Assembly: GCA_016872875.1 (NCBI GenBank)
Contig: VGYW01000416.1
Location: 1-7,391 of the forward strand
Origin: Planctomycetota bacterium
GTDB taxonomy: Bacteria; Planctomycetota; PUPC01; DSUN01
Reading direction: 5' to 3'
DNA: 7,391 nt
Part shown: positions 6,170 through 7,391 of the stretch, piece by piece
Position numbering within the stretch: the stretch's first letter is position 1
Layout of the letters: each line of letters begins with the position of its first letter
Program-made: the position numbers and the translations under genes
Notes under the pieces: generated by a model
Databases searched by the model: none
What the model was told of the DNA's origin: nothing
The model's input: only the letters and a program-made list of their open reading frames with translations

Positions 6170-6334
6170 CAGTTGCCTCTTCCGCTGAGACCTCTGCCCA
6201 CTTCCTAACGTCTTGCCTCTTGCCGCGGCGCAGTTCGAGCCTGCTCTCGCGCGTCACTTGCGTTGCTAGGGCGGGCGGCGTAAGCTTGAAGGCATCGAGG
6301 CTCTGCCATCCGCGGATGAGATGAGGAGAAAGGC

Positions 6335-7391
6335 ATGGGCGGGCGAACTCTCGGCTGCGCGTTGCTCTCGGTCGCGTGTCTTTTTCCCTGGGGCACGATG
6401 GAGGCCGGCATGAGGGTGTGGGCGGTTGATGATGGCCTGAGGATCAATCCGCAATCGGGAAAGGCATTCGAGGACAGCGAGCTCTATCCCGAGGGCCTGC
6501 GGGTGAAGCCCGGCTACCGCGAGAAGAACTGGGTGTTCAGCGGCGAGAAGAAGCAGGTCACGCTGGCGGGGGCGAGGAACGAGGTGGTCGCATTCCAGCT
6601 CCAGATCGAGTCGGCGACGCCGCTCGGGGGCATCAGCGTGGCGGTGTCGGACTTGAAGGGGCCGGCGGGCTTTCCCGCGGCGGACAACGTGAGGCTGTTC
6701 AAGGAGTGGTACGCCGAGGTGAAGCAGCCTTCGGGCGGCGTCGGCTTCGATTGTCTGGGGCCTGGGTGGTATCCCGACGCGCTCATCCCGCTGGAGGAGC
6801 GGGTGAAGCCCGAGTTCGCCATGCCCTTCGACCTGCCCGACAAGGCGAACGCGGTGCCCGACCAGAAGGTTCAGGCGGTGTGGGTGGACATCTACGTGCC
6901 GCGCGGCCAGGCGCCTGGGGCCTACGAAGGCTCCATCCGTGTGACGGCCCGCGAGGGCGAGGAGGCCCTCGCGCTCAGGCTCGAGGTCTTCCCATTCGCG
7001 CTCCCCGACGAGAACAACCTGGGGGTGAGCCTGAACGACTACGGCTCGCTCAGCCCGCGGCGCATGCCGAAGGAGAAGCTCTGGGCCTTCTACCAACTGT
7101 GCCAGCGGCACAGGTGCGTGCTCGACGTGCTCTACAATGCGCCCAAGGCATCGGGCGAGGGCGACGCGCTGGAGCTTGATTGGGGCGATTACGACGCGGC
7201 GTTCGGGCCGCTCCTCGACGGGAGCGCGTTCAGTGCGAAGCACGGCTACCGCGGGCCGGGCGAGGGGGTGCCCGTGAAGCGCCTCTACCTCCCCTTCGAG
7301 ACCAGCGGCGGCCACGCCTGGCCCCTGCCCGCCGCCGGGATGGAGACCGAGCCCTACGAGCGCGCCGTGAAGAAGGCGCTCCGCGAGTTCG
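6335..7391 (+). CDS. Secreted GH123/DUF4091-like glycoside hydrolase, N-terminal part (cut by the window edge)
   Basis: Reading frame open from ATG 6335 to the right edge, 352 residues so far. GAGGAG (6323-6328) lies six bases before the start. The first 25 residues (R4, then L6-G-C-A-L-L-S-V-A-C-L-F) look like a Sec signal peptide; S-V-A-C at 12-15 is a poor lipobox. The body matches the N-terminal beta-sandwich of GH123/DUF4091-type proteins: V75-T-L-A-G-A-R-N-E-V-V-A-F-Q-L, then Q180-A-V-W-V-D-I-Y-V-P and A193-P-G-A-Y-E-G-S-I-R-V-T, and V218-F-P-F-A-L-P as the hinge into the (beta/alpha)8 domain that begins with N234-D-Y-G. GH123 enzymes cleave beta-linked N-acetylgalactosamine, but many DUF4091 relatives are uncharacterised. 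The catalytic acidic pair would lie beyond the window, so substrate and activity are not assignable. Export fits a role in glycan degradation. Confidence 0.8.
   Translation, partial: MGGRTLGCALLSVACLFPWGTMEAGMRVWAVDDGLRINPQSGKAFEDSELYPEGLRVKPGYREKNWVFSGEKKQVTLAGARNEVVAFQLQIESATPLGGISVAVSDLKGPAGFPAADNVRLFKEWYAEVKQPSGGVGFDCLGPGWYPDALIPLEERVKPEFAMPFDLPDKANAVPDQKVQAVWVDIYVPRGQAPGAYEGSIRVTAREGEEALALRLEVFPFALPDENNLGVSLNDYGSLSPRRMPKEKLWAFYQLCQRHRCVLDVLYNAPKASGEGDALELDWGDYDAAFGPLLDGSAFSAKHGYRGPGEGVPVKRLYLPFETSGGHAWPLPAAGMETEPYERAVKKALREF

Noticed and set aside
6173..6221. Two copies of TTGCCTCTT 40 bases apart as an iteron or operator pair
   Set aside because: Only two short pyrimidine-rich copies, not palindromic and without a third; could be chance.
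5244..6257. Long minus-strand frame opposite the TIM-barrel gene
   Set aside because: No recognisable motifs; the plus-strand protein is a clear isomerase-like barrel with well-placed ribosome-binding site and promoter.
6258..6286. TTGCGT-17-TAAGCT as a promoter for the glycoside hydrolase
   Set aside because: Each hexamer matches consensus at only three positions; in GC-rich DNA this is close to chance.
6266..7315. Long open frame on the minus strand opposite the glycoside hydrolase
   Set aside because: Arg/His/Leu-rich mirror translation without domain features; the plus strand has a signal peptide and GH123/DUF4091 motifs.

Overview
The window is GC-rich, with strong G/C preference at third codon positions. 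It carries a Tat-exported Gfo/Idh/MocA oxidoreductase, a TIM-barrel sugar isomerase/epimerase-like protein and the start of a GH123/DUF4091-like secreted glycoside hydrolase. This combination is typical of glycan-degrading Planctomycetota and related PVC-group lineages, often known only from metagenomes. That assignment is an inference from gene content; there is no rRNA or other marker gene here.

Layout, left to right. (1) 84-1433 (+): Tat-signal Gfo/Idh/MocA protein. (2) 1434-1621: intergenic region with a long imperfect palindrome built from 6- and 7-base CGTCCT/CGTCCCT units, followed by a short perfect hairpin. (3) 1622-2992 (+): creatinase/prolidase-fold (M24) protein that has lost several of the expected metal ligands. 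(4) 3057-3640 (+): a two-gene DUF433 antitoxin / DUF5615 PIN-like toxin pair with its own promoter and a TTGA stop/start overlap. (5) 5132-3671 (-): a PD-(D/E)XK (PDDEXK_4-like) nuclease split over two reading frames, convergent with the toxin. (6) 5133-5312: divergent intergenic region with a promoter candidate on each strand and a strong hairpin in the leader of the rightward gene. (7) 5313-6098 (+): TIM-barrel sugar phosphate isomerase/epimerase-like protein. (8) 6099-6334: non-coding, with small hairpins. (9) 6335 to the right edge (+): secreted GH123/DUF4091-like glycoside hydrolase, cut by the window end.

How they fit together. The oxidoreductase, M24-like protein, TIM-barrel protein and hydrolase look like pieces of a carbohydrate or small-molecule catabolic locus: extracytoplasmic glycan cleavage and redox chemistry followed by cytoplasmic isomerisation. 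The toxin-antitoxin pair and broken nuclease in the middle look like an accessory insertion. No CRISPR array, tRNA, rRNA, insertion sequence or attachment site was recognised. The items most worth a second look are the ligand-depleted M24 protein, the CGTCCT/CGTCCCT palindrome, the +1-frame split of the nuclease and the leader hairpin upstream of the isomerase-like gene.
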